DNA of 64,000 bases from Vitellaria paradoxa (lineage: Eukaryota; Streptophyta; Magnoliopsida; Ericales; Sapotaceae), in the NCBI GenBank assembly GCA_019916065.1, contig CM034236.1, positions 14,709,167 to 14,773,166 on the forward strand. Reading direction: 5' to 3'. Below are positions 34,199 to 47,639 of this stretch, one piece after another. Within the stretch, counting starts at the first letter, position 1. Each line of letters begins with the position of its first letter. The notes under the pieces were generated by a model. The model was not told the origin of the DNA, did not search any database, and saw nothing but the letters and a program-made list of their open reading frames with translations. Made by a program: the position numbers and the translations under genes.

Positions 34199-36239
34199 GG
34201 TTGGAATCTAGAGAGTGGGGTTAAAGGCAGTGAATATAGATGTAATAAAGAAGAAGAAAAAAGTGTAGGACAGTGGATAAAGGTTTCTGATGACGCACAA
34301 GAGAAGGCAAGGGCATTACCTGGAATAGATACACATTCACCACCAAAATCGTGGTACCCAAAATAAGTGGTGAAGTACTGCTCAAAATGATTTTTAGGAC
34401 CTCAATGAGAAAAACTTTTCGAGAGTGAGGCATGGGAAGCAACTGCAGAAGTTAGGGTTACATCATACCTTGGACGGATGAAATGGAAGAGACTGAGAAA
34501 ATGTGAAAGAATGGTGTAGGGAAAGGTTTTTATAGGAAATGGAAACCCATTTAAAGTCTGGTGCAGAGCAAAAATAGTCCAACAAATATGTATAAATAAA
34601 AATTAAAGGATGGGACGGACACCTATCACAAAAAGAAATCAGTTTTTTTTTTTTAGTTGAAAACAAATATATATATATATATACACACACATACCCCTAT
34701 AAAATGCACCAGCTAGAAAAGAAACACATCCCAATCAAAATTTGACACGTCAAATTTACTGCAAAAAATCAGTATAACAAATTTGTACCACCCACTTGGC
34801 AATTCTGATTACTAACAAAATAGTGACACACCCTTTGTTAACCATAGTAAAATCCATTTGAACCATGATAAACCTATCACAACTCTGGCAAAGCAACATT
34901 GTGTCCACTTAAAGAGTAGTTGGCACTAACCCATAATTTGCAGCCATAAACAAGTTAGTGGAGCATATAAAAGGACAAAAATTATATTTACCAAATTAAA
35001 AGACAATCAAGTACAGACAAAATAGCCATCAGAATTAGCAAAGACAATAAAAATTATTACTCAGTCTAAATAGCACACTCAAGAGTCATGAAATGCACTG
35101 AGAATAATCTGTGCCCACAAGATTAATGCAATTTGCCCATAAAGCTTATAGAGAAAAATATTTCATGAAACAAGAAGTTTATGGCCATAGACAGTCAATA
35201 GAAATCACTATCAATGAAGACATACTCTCATATAATTCAGTCTCAATATAGGAAGGTTTAAACAAACAATTAGAACTATGAACAAAAATTTATTACTTGA
35301 ACACACAGCATCAATTAAGAAGCAAAATACCAAATTCTCAGAGTCTATACAAACAAGATATAGATAAACACAATTTATTAGTGACACATTGTCCAAGCTC
35401 TTGTAGAGTTCTTTGAGACACGCATAGTGAGGGGAATAGTATTTCAAATAAGAAATTGATTGCACATAAATGTTTTTCAATGAACTCAATTAATATCTCG
35501 AAACATGATACTAGCTGTAGAACCACATTCAAATTCTCTAGTAGATGTCTACTTGAGAGTCAAACCAATCAATTGCCCAACAAAAGATAACAATTTTCCC
35601 ACTTTGAGATTGATAAGATTGACATTGCAAATTGATCTCAATTATCCTTATCTCTCCACACAAAGATGAATTTAATAAGTGTAATATGATGATGGTTTTC
35701 ATACACTTTGTTTTTGATCTCTTCTATTCCCTTAACTCCTTTTGATGCAAGTTAGAGAAAAAAGTGTAACCCTTTTCATCACCTAAATTAAGAGAGAAAC
35801 ACATCAATTTTCATACTTCCAACATCTGAAATCTAAGACAAAAAATTGTAGGCAAATCAATTATAGGTCAATCCAAAGTAGTCATCACACTAGGAATTTA
35901 AGATTGGTACCATCTCAATTAACCATGTGTTCAATATCAATCAAGTTGAAAGTAAAATAGCTATGTAATCTTAATAATCAATATTTTCAACACAATCTCT
36001 ACATACTATGAGATTAGAAAGAATTCCACAAGAACGAGACAATGGCCAAGGATTCAAAGTGTAAATACGTATCAAGTTTAAAAAACTCTTACTCATTTGA
36101 ATATTTCAAAACTTTAAAGACACTGCATGATGTCATTTTCAATTTAAGTTTATTGCAATAATTGTAAGATCATTTATTCAAAACATTGAGACAAAGCTAT
36201 TCAAGAAGTATAACTTCAAGAGATGAACAAAGGTATTCA
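34199..36239. other. noncoding interior of the Ty1/copia element
   Basis: Lies between RNase H and the env-like ORF. Only short stop-riddled frames and an (AT)n(AC)n microsatellite at about 34668-34690 are visible. It is repeated, with small indels, at about 56606-58650. Confidence 0.55.
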
Positions 36240-36817
36240 AATCTTGAAGCTTCTAATAGTTTCGTGAACATATCAGCAAGTTGTTAGTCTGTGGGAATGC
36301 ATTCCAAGATTAATACTTGTCTTTCAACAGGATGTCTTATGTCAATGTCTTTTGTGCGTGAGTGTTGAACAGGATTTTTGGAAATATTGATTGCACTCAA
36401 ATTATCACCAAACAGTGACATAGTAGCTTGATTGATTCCATAGTTTGAAAGCATTTGCTTCATCTATAATGCTTAACCACAATAGCTCTCGACTGCAATG
36501 TACTCTACTTCGGCTGTTGAAAGAGAGATTGACTTCTGTTTCTTGCTATACTAAGCTACCAAATTACCTCTGATGTAAAAACATCCTGTAGATGTGCTTT
36601 TTCGATCATCACAACACCCTACCCAATGTGCATCTAAATAACAAGTAATATTTGAGGAAGAATCATTAGAAAACCAGATGTCATAATCTAGAGTCCCATT
36701 TACATAACGAGTGATGTTTTTGACAGCTATCAGGTAAGACTCTTTGGGAGGACTGATACCTAAGACAGATGCCTACACTAAATGCAATGTCTGGACAACT
36801 AGCAGTCAAGTACAGTA
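36240..36817 (-). pseudogene. Ty1/copia RT C-terminus and RNase H (SIRE/Maximus-like)
   Basis: Minus-strand translation gives AVILYLTASCPDIAFSVG, then after a frameshift KESYLIAVKNITRYVNGTLD, the RNase H signature (WVGCCDDRKSTSTGCFY, SISLSTAEVEYIA, AINISKNPVQHSRTKDIDIR) and QLADMFTK. These are canonical copia blocks. Several in-frame stops make it dead. The upstream RT is cut at 36817, exactly where Athila A begins with TGACCGCT, so the rest of this copia element should lie beyond the A/B insertions. A copy is at about 58620-59211. Confidence 0.85.
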
Positions 36818-38164
36818 TGACCGCTCTCAAAAATTGAAAGGATTTATACTCTCAAGTGCAAGAGGTGATCGCAGTTTAGTCTAGGTAAGTCTTAGGTCAT
36901 CTCCACAAGGAGCGAGTGTGTGATTATTTATTTTGGAAAAACTTGTTGTGAAAGCACTTGCAAAGAGTAATAAATTGAAAAGAGAAAGACAATAAATTTA
37001 TTTTTTATTTTTATTTTTTAGGTTTTCAAAAATAAGTTGGAAAGATGATTCAACTCAAAACTTAGCTTAAACTAAAAACACTAACGAAAAGACACAATTT
37101 AATTTTAACGAATTACTCTTAAATGAAAATACTTGGTTTTAACATATTCCTGTAATAGATTCGAAGAGATTGACTCGAATATGTTTGTAACTCAACCTAT
37201 CATCTACGTATGTGGTGCTAGGTTGGAAGATTTAACTTTAAAAACCTTTTCGTAAAACATGCGTTGAACTAGGGTTTTGAAATCATATTCGAAGCCACTG
37301 GGACATTGAATCGGAAACTCAAAGTTGATTATAGCACAGGTGATTCGATTTCTAGGGTTAAACCTAGATTCAACGGATCTTACGATCTAATAAAAAATAT
37401 ATTTTGTTTAAGATCGTAATATTCGAATCTGTCTTCTTCTCTTCTATTACGTGTTAAAACCAAGATGAATTTAGCCTAGCATATTTAAATCGTAAACAGA
37501 ACTATGTAAAGTATAGTAAACATCCATTTGAACCGAAACCAAATACCTGCAAGTGTTGTGAAACAAATACGAAGTATAAATGAATAAAGAAAACTTGAAA
37601 CGAAAAACTTTTAATTGAAAATATTGAAAAGTAGTCACTTATATGTGAACCCTAGAAGAAAAGAAAGTGAAATCACCTTATGGAACTTCAAAACAAAATC
37701 GGGTGCATAAAATATAGTGTAATTCGCTAAAAAATTAAAGAAAACTCTCAAAAAAATAACCATCTAAAGTTATTTGAACGACTGTATAAGTTTCGTATAT
37801 AGTGTAGAGATGAAAAACCCTAAAAACATAATTTATCCGTGCAAATCAACTTGTTGTGGTCTGAACCACCCATGGGGGTGTCCGAACCTCAGTGTCCTTC
37901 ATCTTCACTTCATGTTTTACTTTTCCAGCCTTGTTTTTAATCTGGTTTGGACTGGGCATCGAGGTGTCTGGACCACAGGTTCCTTTCATCATTTGTATCA
38001 CTTTCCTTGTTGCTAATTTTGATTATTTCCTTCTCTTTTCTGCATTTTAGAAAATAAACCAAATAAGTGACAAAAAATAGCAAAATTCATAAATTTATTA
38101 ACTACATGCATGAATCAAAGTCAAATTATGGAGTTTGTAATTACATTTTTCAAGTGTAATCACA
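36818..38164 (-). repeat. 3' LTR (1347 bp) of Athila-type element A
   Basis: On the minus strand it starts TGTGATTACACTTG at 38164 after a PPT-like GTTGGGAGG and ends GAGCGGTCA at 36818. It aligns with LTR B (41376-43154) at both ends. It includes a pair of GGTCTGAACCAC / GTCCGAACC boxes (about 37858-37985) and TATA-containing AT-rich sequence. It directly abuts copia RT coding sequence. Confidence 0.75.
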
Positions 38165-40489
38165 CCTCCCAACTTGAACATTGCCAGTCCTTAGCAATGA
38201 AAAGAATTTAAATCCTAGTCTAAAGGCCATAAACCTAGCATTTTCAACATATTCAAAAACAAGATAAATAAAGACTCAAACAAAAAGAGAGATCCATTTT
38301 TGTAGGAGACATATGGCCATACTTAACGTGTGAGGTGAGCTCTTCAAACCCCTAGGTTCCCCATAGTAGATGAGTAAGGTCTCGTGAGTGTTTACATTGA
38401 TGCTACCACAAACATCTATGGCATAGTCTCAAAGTGTCAAAAAGTAATTAAGATAAAAAATGAATCAAGCTCAAGCGCAACAAGTCACAAAACCCAAATA
38501 TCATGTGTAATTTCCAAATGCTAAGCATAAATGCATGGACCATCAAATTAGGAAGAGCATGTGTGCAAAATTGTTTCATTCATTTAACAAGATTGCAAGA
38601 GCGTAAATAGAACTAGGTTTTGACTTCAAATACTTATAGGGTACCATTCATAGAAAGAAATTCACTCATTAAGGATTCACGCATACCTAGTAGCATATAA
38701 TGCTATCCTAGTTGCACCTAACCCCACAAAGAAGTGAGTGAACTAGATTGATGTTCAAAGTGGACACCTCATAACACTATTCCAATGCATGTGCAAAAGA
38801 TCACACCACAACTTACACAAGACCATTACATAGACAACACAAAAGTTGCTCGCTTAGAATCCACTTGGTCTTTATTTTGGTTGTAACTTGGCTAGGGGTA
38901 ATGGCTTAACAATGGAAGATATGGAAATCAAAGCACATGTCTTAAGCTAATGTTGTTCTAGTGCACACAAATCCCAAATTACCCAATTCTTTTCCAACCC
39001 TAACAAAAATCCCAACAAGAAGCTTTTCGCACTAAATACAAACTACTAATGGGACATTCTCCATAATTATGATACAATGCACAAGACCCACAATTACACA
39101 AGCAAAAAGGGATAAGAAAAAAAAATCTCTTGTTTTATTTTTTCTCTCTTTTTTTCTTTTTTCTTTTCTTTTTTTGGAAATAATGAAATATACATTAGCT
39201 AAATTCTCCACCCAATATTTCCTCTCAATATGCTTTCAAAAATTACCATTCCCAACCCTGTTCACATCACTGACATTAAGGCACTTTCACAACCAAAGAC
39301 ATGTAAGGGCAAGGCTTAAAGTGTATGAATAAGGTTAAAGAATAAATAAATGAAGTAGGAACCAAGAAAAAAATATATATCACACATTTATTAAAAGGCT
39401 TCAAGTTGATTCCTAGGGTAATTCATAACCAAGAAATGACAAGAAGGCTCAAATAGCAAAGAAGGCCTTGCATCATTTTCAAAGCTTGTAATAACTCATA
39501 ATGTGCCAAGTGAAACTCATGCAAGTGTGTGTGATGCAATTAGTGCATTGAAAATCAAAGTGAAGAATAAAAGAGCTGTGATTATGTGCAACCCCTCAAG
39601 AAAAAAAAATAATAGGCTCAAAAGCTTACCATTAAGGGGTATAAGTCTCCACCTAGTCCAAGAATGCACAATTAACCAATATTAAACAAAATTGGCTCCT
39701 AAGCACATAAGCTCTTCTCCATGATAGTAAAAAAATGCACAAGGTTATGACACACTCAACTTGAATTAAGTTTCCTATTTATGCTTGAACAATACTTATT
39801 CATTACTCTCTCACTTAATTCCATAATCAACCAAACCAAAAGGGGCCAACATGCAAGTGCAGATGTGCTAAAATCATGTATACAAGCACAAAAATACTCA
39901 AAAATTTTAAAATGTTACAATTTTTATCACAAAAGTCATCATGCAAACTCTATCCCCTAACCTAAACTAAACATTATCCTCAATGTGAGAACCATGATGC
40001 ATATGTGGGTTCGTAGTGTGCAAAGTAAGCATGATGATGATGATGATGATGAGCATAAAGGTTAATCAATATATAACACATAAGCCAAGCATGCACCCCA
40101 ATAAACAGCCTTGGAGCACTAAAAACACCCCAACTTGGTTTCTCCAGTATTCTAGCAGCATCAGCAAAATATACCAAAGTGTAATCTTCAAAATAAAAAA
40201 ACAGAATGTGAAGAGGGTGGATATAACCTCGAAACTGCTTTATTAATTAACTAACCAAAAACCTACAAAGTTGAATATGAGATAAAAAGAAAAGAACGGA
40301 GAAGAAAAAAATGGAAAAAGAAAAAAATGGAGAAAGAAAAGATAGTTAGTAAACGGAAATATAGTAAAAGAAAAAGAATAAGTAGAAACTTACTCCTAAA
40401 ACTAAGTCTAAAAAAACAAAAAAAAACAAAAACTCCTACACTAATATCATATAAGAATTTGTGTATGTATTTCAATCAAAAGGAAGGAA
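38165..40489 (-). other. 3' noncoding region of Athila-type element A
   Basis: No credible ORF. Much of 38165-40050 is collinear with 43155-44900 of element B (for example CTAGGTTCCCC…AGTAGATGAGTAAGGTCTCGTGAG and CATCATGATTTTC-like ends), so it is a conserved noncoding part of the family. (ATG)n at about 40031-40050. Unlike B, A shows no env-like ORF here. Confidence 0.6.
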
Positions 40490-41375
40490 AGGTCAGAGAG
40501 TTCCCATGTCTCAATTTCAGCCACAAAGTTATCCAAATATGGCTTGAGACGATGGCTATTCACCTTGAAAGTGGTGTCTTTACGTGGGTTATGAACCACA
40601 CACACACACACAATGTTATGAGAGATTGAGATAATGGTGAATGGACCAGACTATCTTGATCGAAGCTTACCCAGGAAGAGGTGCAACCTAGAATTATATA
40701 TTAAGACTTTCTGGCCTATGTGAAAAGACTTCCTAGAAAGGTGCTTGTCATGCAAGTCTTTCATTTTAGCCTCGACGATCTTCGCGTTCTCAAAAGCATC
40801 ATTATGTAATTCTTCAAGTTCATTCAATTGTAACTTTCGGAGAACACCGACATCATCTAAACTTTCATTAAACTATCAAATTGCCCAATAAGCCCTATGC
40901 TCCATCTCAATGAGTAGGTGGTAAGCTTTATCAAAGACAAGGCGATAAGGAGACATTCCTAAAATGATCTTATATGCCGTCCGGTATGCCCACAAAGCAT
41001 TAATAAGATGCAAAAACCAATTTTACATATGGGGTTGATGATTTTCTCAAGTATGCCCTTAATCTCCATATTTGCCCACTCTATTTCGCCACTATTCTGT
41101 GGGTGGTATAGGGTACCCACCTTATGTGTCACACTATAATTATGCAATATGACAATAAGGGGCCTATTGTAAAAATGCTTGCTCCATCATTAATGATGGC
41201 TCGTGGCATCCCAAAATGTGAGAAGATATACTTCTTTAAGAACTTAACCACCACCTAATGGTCATTGGTGCGAGTTGCAATTACTTCCACCCACTTAGAG
41301 ACATAGTTGATAGCCACAAGAATGAACTCAAATCCAAATGACTTAGGAAATGGCCCCATGAAATCAATGCCCTAG
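40490..41375 (-). pseudogene. integrase of Athila-type element A, cut by element B
   Basis: On the minus strand from 41375: [69 protein letters not shown] and the C-terminal domain ([43 protein letters not shown]). These are typical Athila integrase blocks with DDE residues largely recognisable. Stops and frameshifts are present. The frame is severed at 41375/41376, where the TGACCGCTTC end of LTR B begins. RT and protease of A are not in the window. Confidence 0.85.
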
Positions 41376-43154
41376 TGACCGCTTCTAAATAGTGCGTCTA
41401 AACTAACCCCCAAGTACAAGGGTACGCGGTGTAGTTTTAACTCGATGAGTCTGAGGTCAAATTCACAGGGAGCCTAAGTTGTTCAGTTTCTAGGTTATAA
41501 TTCGATTTCTAAGTTGAAAATCAGCTAAACTAAATTTGAAAGGTTTTGTAAATCTAGAACTTAGACTAAAAACAATATGCAAACTATTTAAAAGAATTTC
41601 AGCAATTGTGGTTTCAAATTTCAAGGAAATTAAATATTAGCTAAAGGAATTTTCCTAATTTAAATGTGCATAAAAATAATCTAATCTAAAAAATTGCAAT
41701 GTAAACACTTCAATTAATTCAAACAAAAGCAATTCAATTAACAAGAAATATATTTAAGAAGTTCTTGATCCAACTTTCAATTCCGGGTAGCTTAAGTCTT
41801 CACTATGGGATGTGTTGTAATACTTGCGTTAAAACCTAAGTTAGGATTTGTCTGAAAATTATGAGAAAGTTTTAATCAAAAGTTTTTACCAGTCATTACA
41901 GAAAATATAGTCAAAAACTTCTTTTTTCGAAGGTGCTCAAACAATCCTATTCAAATTCGGATTCAAATCTAAATTTTCTAGTTTATCCAAAATTATTAAG
42001 AAAATTTTAATCGACAACCTTTACCAGTGATTATAGAGAATATAGTCAAAGGTTTTCGTTTTTGAATGTTTCTGAAATAAACCAATTCAAATTTGGATTC
42101 AAAATCTGAATTTTCAGTTCTTCAAAATTATTGAGAAAATTTTAATCGAAAGCCCTTACCAGTGATTACAGTGAATATAGTCAAAGGTTTTCATTTTCAA
42201 AAGTTTTCAAAGATACTAAACTAGGTTTAAACATCGTAGGCCCCTACGCATGTGTTTTCGCAAACCATGTGAAGGGTCTACGCAAATGTTTAAAAGTTGT
42301 AGACCCCTATGCATGAGTTTTTGCAAACTATGTGAAGGGTCTACGCACATCCCATAGATTAGAGTAAACTACCCTTCCTTGATTCGTTGAATCAAGAATT
42401 AGGGTTTCTACGCTAGCATGCTTGTAAATGAAATGAAAACATTCATCGAAGACATATTTAATGGATTTAATGAATCAAACAATGAAACAAGATTATTAAA
42501 CGACGAAACCAAAACTAAACAGACACAATCAATCAATTCTCTATGTAAAACATTCAAATAATATTATTAATCCAATGATGAAGTGTAACATACTTGAAAG
42601 AAACTTCGAAACAAAACTCTGAGCAGTAATTGTTGAAACGAATGTGATGAAAGCTCCGAAAGCACGTAAAACATTAACAAACCCAATCAAAACTCCCTAA
42701 AAACTCTAAAATATGCTAGAAGAATGTAAAAAAAAAAAAAAAAGAGAAGAGAGAGAGCTCCCCTAGTCGGCCCTGAAACTGCCTTTTTATAAACCTACAA
42801 AAACCCTAAAAATCTGAATTGCCAGCGTGACATTCCAACACACTGTGGTTTGGACCATGCACTAGGGGGTCCGGACCAAAAAACCTTGTTTTTCCACTTT
42901 CGCTCCTCATTTGCAGCTAAGTCCTTGGGGTACTCCGGGCCATCCTAGACGAGGGTGGTTCGACATCGTTCCCTTCATCTTCTAAGTCACCAAAGTCACT
43001 ATCTTTCTCAATTAATTCACCGTTTCCCTGCAATTAAGAAAAAAAACCTTATAAGTGGACAAAACAGTGACAAATCTCCAAAATAAATTACTTAATTACA
43101 TTAATAACTATGCAAAAGTGGAGTTTGTAATTACACTTTTCAAGTGTAATCACA
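41376..43154 (-). repeat. 3' LTR (1779 bp) of Athila-type element B
   Basis: Starts (minus) TGTGATTACACTTG at 43154, directly after the PPT GTTGGGGG, and ends GAAGCGGTCA at 41376. TATA-like TTTATAAAAAGG lies at about 42785-42796 (minus), just downstream of a GGTCCGGACC box pair (about 42838-42885). Three tandem ~115-bp units containing GAAAATTTTAATCG and TTACCAGTGATTACAG lie at about 41850-42200. Confidence 0.8.
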
Positions 43155-45073
43155 CCCCCAACTTGAGCATTGCTAGTCCCTAGCAATGCCCTTTATTAAA
43201 AAGAAATGCAACTAATATCCTATTCCTCTTTTCGTTGGAAACACGGCTACACTTAGCTACGTGCAGCAAGCCCTTTAAACCCTAGGTTCCCCCTAGTGGA
43301 CGAGTAAGGTCTCGTGAGGTTTGCAGTAAATCTACCCACAAAATTCTATGGCATGGTCTTAAAGTGTTAAAAAGTGATCAAGATAAAAAATGAATCAAGT
43401 TCAAGCCCAACAAGTCACAAAACCTAAATATCATGTGTAATTCCCAAGTACTAAGCATAAATGCATGGACTATCAAAATAGAAAGAGCATGTGTACAATT
43501 GTTTCATTCATTCAACACAGTTGCAAGAGCATAAATGGAACTAGGTTTTGACTTCAAACACTCACAATATACCACTCATAGAAAGAAATTCACTCAACAA
43601 GGGTTCACACATACCTATTAGCATATGATGCTATCCTAGTTGCACATACCCCTACAAATAAGGAATGAACTAAATTGAAGTTCAAAGTGGACAGCTCATA
43701 ACAATGTTCCAATGCATATGTAAGAGATCGCACCACACAACCTACATAAGACCACTACATGCACAATACAAGAGTTGCTTACTTAGAATCCACTAGGTCT
43801 TTGTTTTGGTTGTAACTTGGCTAAGGGTAATGGTTAACAATGGAAGATATGGAAATCAAAGCACATGTCTTGGGATAAAGATAATCAGTGCACACAAGTC
43901 TTAAAATACCCATTTCCTTTCCAAACCCAACAAGAAGTTTATTCACAAACTTGCAAACTACTCATGGGACATTCTCAATAATTATAATACAATGCATAAG
44001 TCCCAAAAGTACACAAGCAAAAAGGAAAGACAAACTTTTTTTCTTTTTTTTCAAAATAATGAAAATACATCAGCTAGATTCTCCACCCAATATTCCCTCT
44101 CAATATGCTCTCAAAAGTATCTATTCCCAACCCCTATTCACATTCATTGACATTGAGGCACTTTTACAACCCAAGACATATGAGGGTAAGGCTTAAAGTG
44201 TGTGAATAAGGGTTAAGGGATGATATATGAGTTGGAAACCAAGAAAAATGTATATATATATAACACACTATATTACAAAGGCTTCAAGTTGGTTCCTAGG
44301 GTAATTCATAACCAAGCAAAGACAAGAAGGCCCAAAATAGCAAAAAGGCATAGCATCATGTTCAAAGCTTACAACAACCCATAATGTGCCAAGTGAAACT
44401 AATGCAAGTGTGTGTGACGCAATTGGTGCATTAAAAACTAAAGAACAAAAGAGCTGTGAGTACGTGCAACCCCTCAAGAAAAAAAATAATAATAGGTCAA
44501 AAGCTCACAATTAAGGGGTATAAATCTCCACCTGATCCAAGAGTGCTCCATTAACCAATGTTAAATAAAATCTACTCCTAAGCACATAAACTCTTCTCTA
44601 TGATAGTCAAAAGTGCACAAGGTCATTATACAATCAACTTGAGCTTAGTTTCCTATTGAAGCTTGAACAAAACTCACTCATCACTTTCTCACTCAGTTCC
44701 ACAATCAACCAAACCAAAAAGAAATGGAGGGCTAACATATGTATTTAAGCTCAAAAATACTCAAAAATTTAAAATTTTTGCAAGTTTTGGCACTACAGGT
44801 CATCATGCAAATCCTACCCCCAACTTAAAATTCACATTGTCCCCAATGTGAAAATCATGATGTAAATGTGGGTTTGTAGTGTGCAGTAGTGAGCATGATG
44901 ATGTATCCATAAGTATAAGCATAAATAAACTACGCATGCACCCATTACATATCCGCAGAAAAACTCGACAATGCATCCCCTAACTTGAATCCAAATAGCT
45001 AATGACAGAAATAAAGTAATAAACAGCAAAGCAAAGGAGTCATAATCAAAAGAAAAGATGGAAGAGAAATACC
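43155..45073 (-). other. 3' noncoding region of Athila-type element B, with PPT
   Basis: The PPT AAGTTGGGGG is at 43164-43155. The rest is noncoding and collinear with 38165-40050 of element A. Confidence 0.6.
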
Positions 45074-45607
45074 TTAAGTTCGTCGAAAGTAGCTAAAGCG
45101 TGACGAAAATAAAAAGAGATTGCAAAGAAATGTCAAAATCATCCTGGTCCGATTCATTAGCATTGTCAGCACTCTTAGCCTTAATCTCACAGTTAGCACT
45201 CGAAGCCTCAAAGATTTCCAATGGAGGCATATCCTGATACCCCATCTCAGATCCAAGGTTAATATCCGTGTTTGTGTCGTAAGTGGGTGCATCAGGCCAA
45301 TCAATGGAGATTGTGATTTCGGCCCACTCCATGTCCAAAAAAGTTGAAGGTTGACCTCATCCCACCATTGTCCCTCAAGAAGTTGGTCAGGATTTATATG
45401 AACAAAGGGGGGAAATATAAGTGGCAATGGCAAAGAGTTACTATCAATAAAACACTCGTTCGGCCATGATTCCAAGTCACCCTCCGAATGGTCAGAATCA
45501 CTATCCTCGCTGTATATATAAGGTAAACTCTCCCACTTACGTTTCCTTCCAGTTAATATGTTAGTGTTTAACACTGGATTATTAACATCAGAAGTATGAC
45601 CAATCAT
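45074..45607 (-). pseudogene. small acidic ORF of Athila-type element B (frameshifted)
   Basis: Starts MIGHTSDVNNPVLNT at 45607, with a basic RKRKW, then acidic EDSDSDHSEGDLE and QWWDEVNLQLF. Near an A6 run at about 45338-45343 the meaningful frame shifts to MEWAEITISIDWPDAP…ESDQDDFDISLQSL, ending about 45093. Together about 170 residues, strongly acidic, with no motif I recognise. It follows the env-like ORF in a retroelement whose third ORF usually stands alone. It could be a C-terminal piece of that ORF or a separate accessory ORF. The interval 45608-45896 is noncoding. Confidence 0.5.
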
Positions 45608-45896
45608 GATGAACCTGTGCTTTCAAAAAAGAAAAGACAAGATATTTAAGAATAAAAATGAGAATGCAACCATAAGGTAATAATCATAAGCAAGGAAGAT
45701 AAAGATACATCAAAAGAAATAACGAAACAAAAGTAAACAGTACAAATAACAAGTCATACATAGTCCAAATCCCAAAAATAAAAAGTACAAATTTCAGAGT
45801 TTTAGAAATATCAAATAACACAGTAAATACCTAGTGCTAAACTCCCAAAAAGAAATAAAACAAAAAGAAAGAAGAAAGAAAAAAAACATCATCCCA

Positions 45897-46992
45897 TCAC
45901 TGAGGAGCCGGAGGTGGAAAAGAGTCCCTAATATGATCTAAGATACTCTGGAGAAGGTGTCCTTGAGTCTGTTGGGACTGGGTGATACATAGCAATAATT
46001 GATGATCCTCTTCCTGGTTCTGCTCTATAAGACTGATGCGCTCAGTCAATGTACCAATTTGCTCTGCCAATTCTGCATTAGTAACATCTGGATCATCATT
46101 TGAATCCTCCAAAACCTGTGATGGTCCACCCTCCACTGGGTCCTCAATTTTCCTCTTCTTCTTTAGTATACCTTGGGATTTAGCATAGGATGTTATGTTG
46201 AAGGGCTGCAATCCCAAGTCAATGGGTAGGTCATCTAAAATTTGAGTTCCCTTCCTTCAAAAATATCAGTCAGAGCGCCTCTAAAGGGTAAAATGGTTAA
46301 AGATCCTGAATGCTCACAAGCATATGCCAATTGGTGCCATAAGTAAGAAGGCAAATCCAATGTCATTCCTGTCCTAATGGCATATATCAGACGAGCTCGA
46401 ATGGCAGTGCAATCAGAATTCCTATTCTGAGGCATCAGGTTGGTACAAGAAAACATATGCAGGGCCCAATATTTATCCTTTAGTACCGAAGCTGGTTTCC
46501 TGTACTCCCCTACCCAATCATGTCCTTCTGATAAGATTTCTGAAACTACGATGTGGAAAGGTGGGGTACCCTCAGCTGGATATGTGAACTCAGGATTTTG
46601 CACGCAGGGCAATTGAAACACTTGAGCGAAATCATCTGGTGTTATTATAACCTCAACCCCCCGGACCCAGCTTATAAGGCGCTTTCTACCTCGTCTCCGG
46701 ATAATTGAACCTTCTTTGAAGTTGGCGAAGAATTCTCTAACTACATCATTCACACAGTAAGCATTGAATTTGGCGAAGTGAAGCCATTGTCGCCCTTCAA
46801 AATTCTGTTCCAACAAAAATTCTTCCCTCCTAAAGTATCCAATTTCCCAATAGCGCTCAATGACAATAGGTTTATGGACCCAAATATCATCATAACTACG
46901 CTCAAATTTTGCCTTCCAGAATCTGGTTCTATCAAAAGAAGGAGCTCCAAGTTTCCTGTTGGCACGATGTTTAACCCGCGGAGCTATGAGAG
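45897..46992 (-). pseudogene. env-like third ORF of Athila-type element B (one frameshift)
   Basis: The open frame runs from about 46992 (PRVKHRANRKLGAPSFDRTRFW) through VVREFFANFKEGS, GVEVIITPDDFAQVFQLPC, DKYWALHMFSCTNLMP and ARLIYAIRTGMTLDLPSYLW to 46235. It matches the putative plant transposon protein domain found 3' of pol in Athila elements. Near 46250 the frame shifts into LGLQPFNITSYAKSQG, a basic KKKRK patch and a coiled-coil-like AELAEQIGTLTERISLIEQ, ending at 45897. I see no signal peptide or transmembrane segment in the visible part. No in-frame ATG precedes the conserved domain; an upstream exon may supply it. Confidence 0.7.
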
Positions 46993-47480
46993 CTACAAAC
47001 CATCAGAAATAGATATTGAATTACTCAACCAATCAAGCCTATGTCCACACAAATTCAATGGCCCCAATCTATTTGCAATATGAAAATTTAAATCAAGGTG
47101 GAAATGTCATTTGAGAGAAAGATACACGATTGTGCACATCTACCATGAGTGGGTTCACTTAATCATTTAGGTGGCCATACAATATCCACCAAAAATGGGG
47201 TCTTTTAATCAACACAACAATTTGAACAAGATTATTTGAACACAAAGTGAACAAATAAGAGTTTTATAGCAAGAATATAGCAAAATTCAACAGCAAACCA
47301 AACTCACGACAAAGGGGGTATAAGCATATGAAATACTTCACACCCAATGCAAACTTTCTATTTCCCCATGGTTTAGAACTCCATGAAGGAAGAAAACACA
47401 ACCCTTGAAGCTTATTAGACTCGGTTGAAGAAGCATAAAGGAATTGTGACCTAAGGCTTGAAAGGAAGTAAAGAACTTAC
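46993..47480 (-). other. candidate intron upstream of the env-like ORF
   Basis: The minus strand has a consensus donor AAG|GTAAGTT (junction 47481/47480) and a pyrimidine-poor but usable acceptor GGTTTGTAG (ending 46993), immediately before the open env-like frame. Splicing is inferred only. Confidence 0.35.
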
Positions 47481-47639
47481 CTTAAATCTATTAAATCGGA
47501 AGAAGGAGATGAATTTTTTCACCAAATGGGACTCGGAGACGTTAAACCTTGCAGAAACCCGTGACAATGGAGAAATGATTTGAGAGGAGAGGGACTCGTG
47601 AGAAAGAAATAAGAGATGTGAGTTGCCGAAATTGGAAAA

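Noticed and set aside
37774..38016. 80-residue plus-strand ORF present in both large copies (also 60185-60427)
   Set aside because: It is conserved only because the duplication is recent. It lies antisense in the Athila A LTR and has no domain.
40016..40060. (ATG)n as His- or Met-repeat coding sequence
   Set aside because: A simple microsatellite in noncoding DNA; no surrounding coding signal.
39069..40629. Lys/Phe-rich short ORFs around A- and T-rich tracts
   Set aside because: Low-complexity translation of homopolymers in Athila noncoding sequence; not genes.
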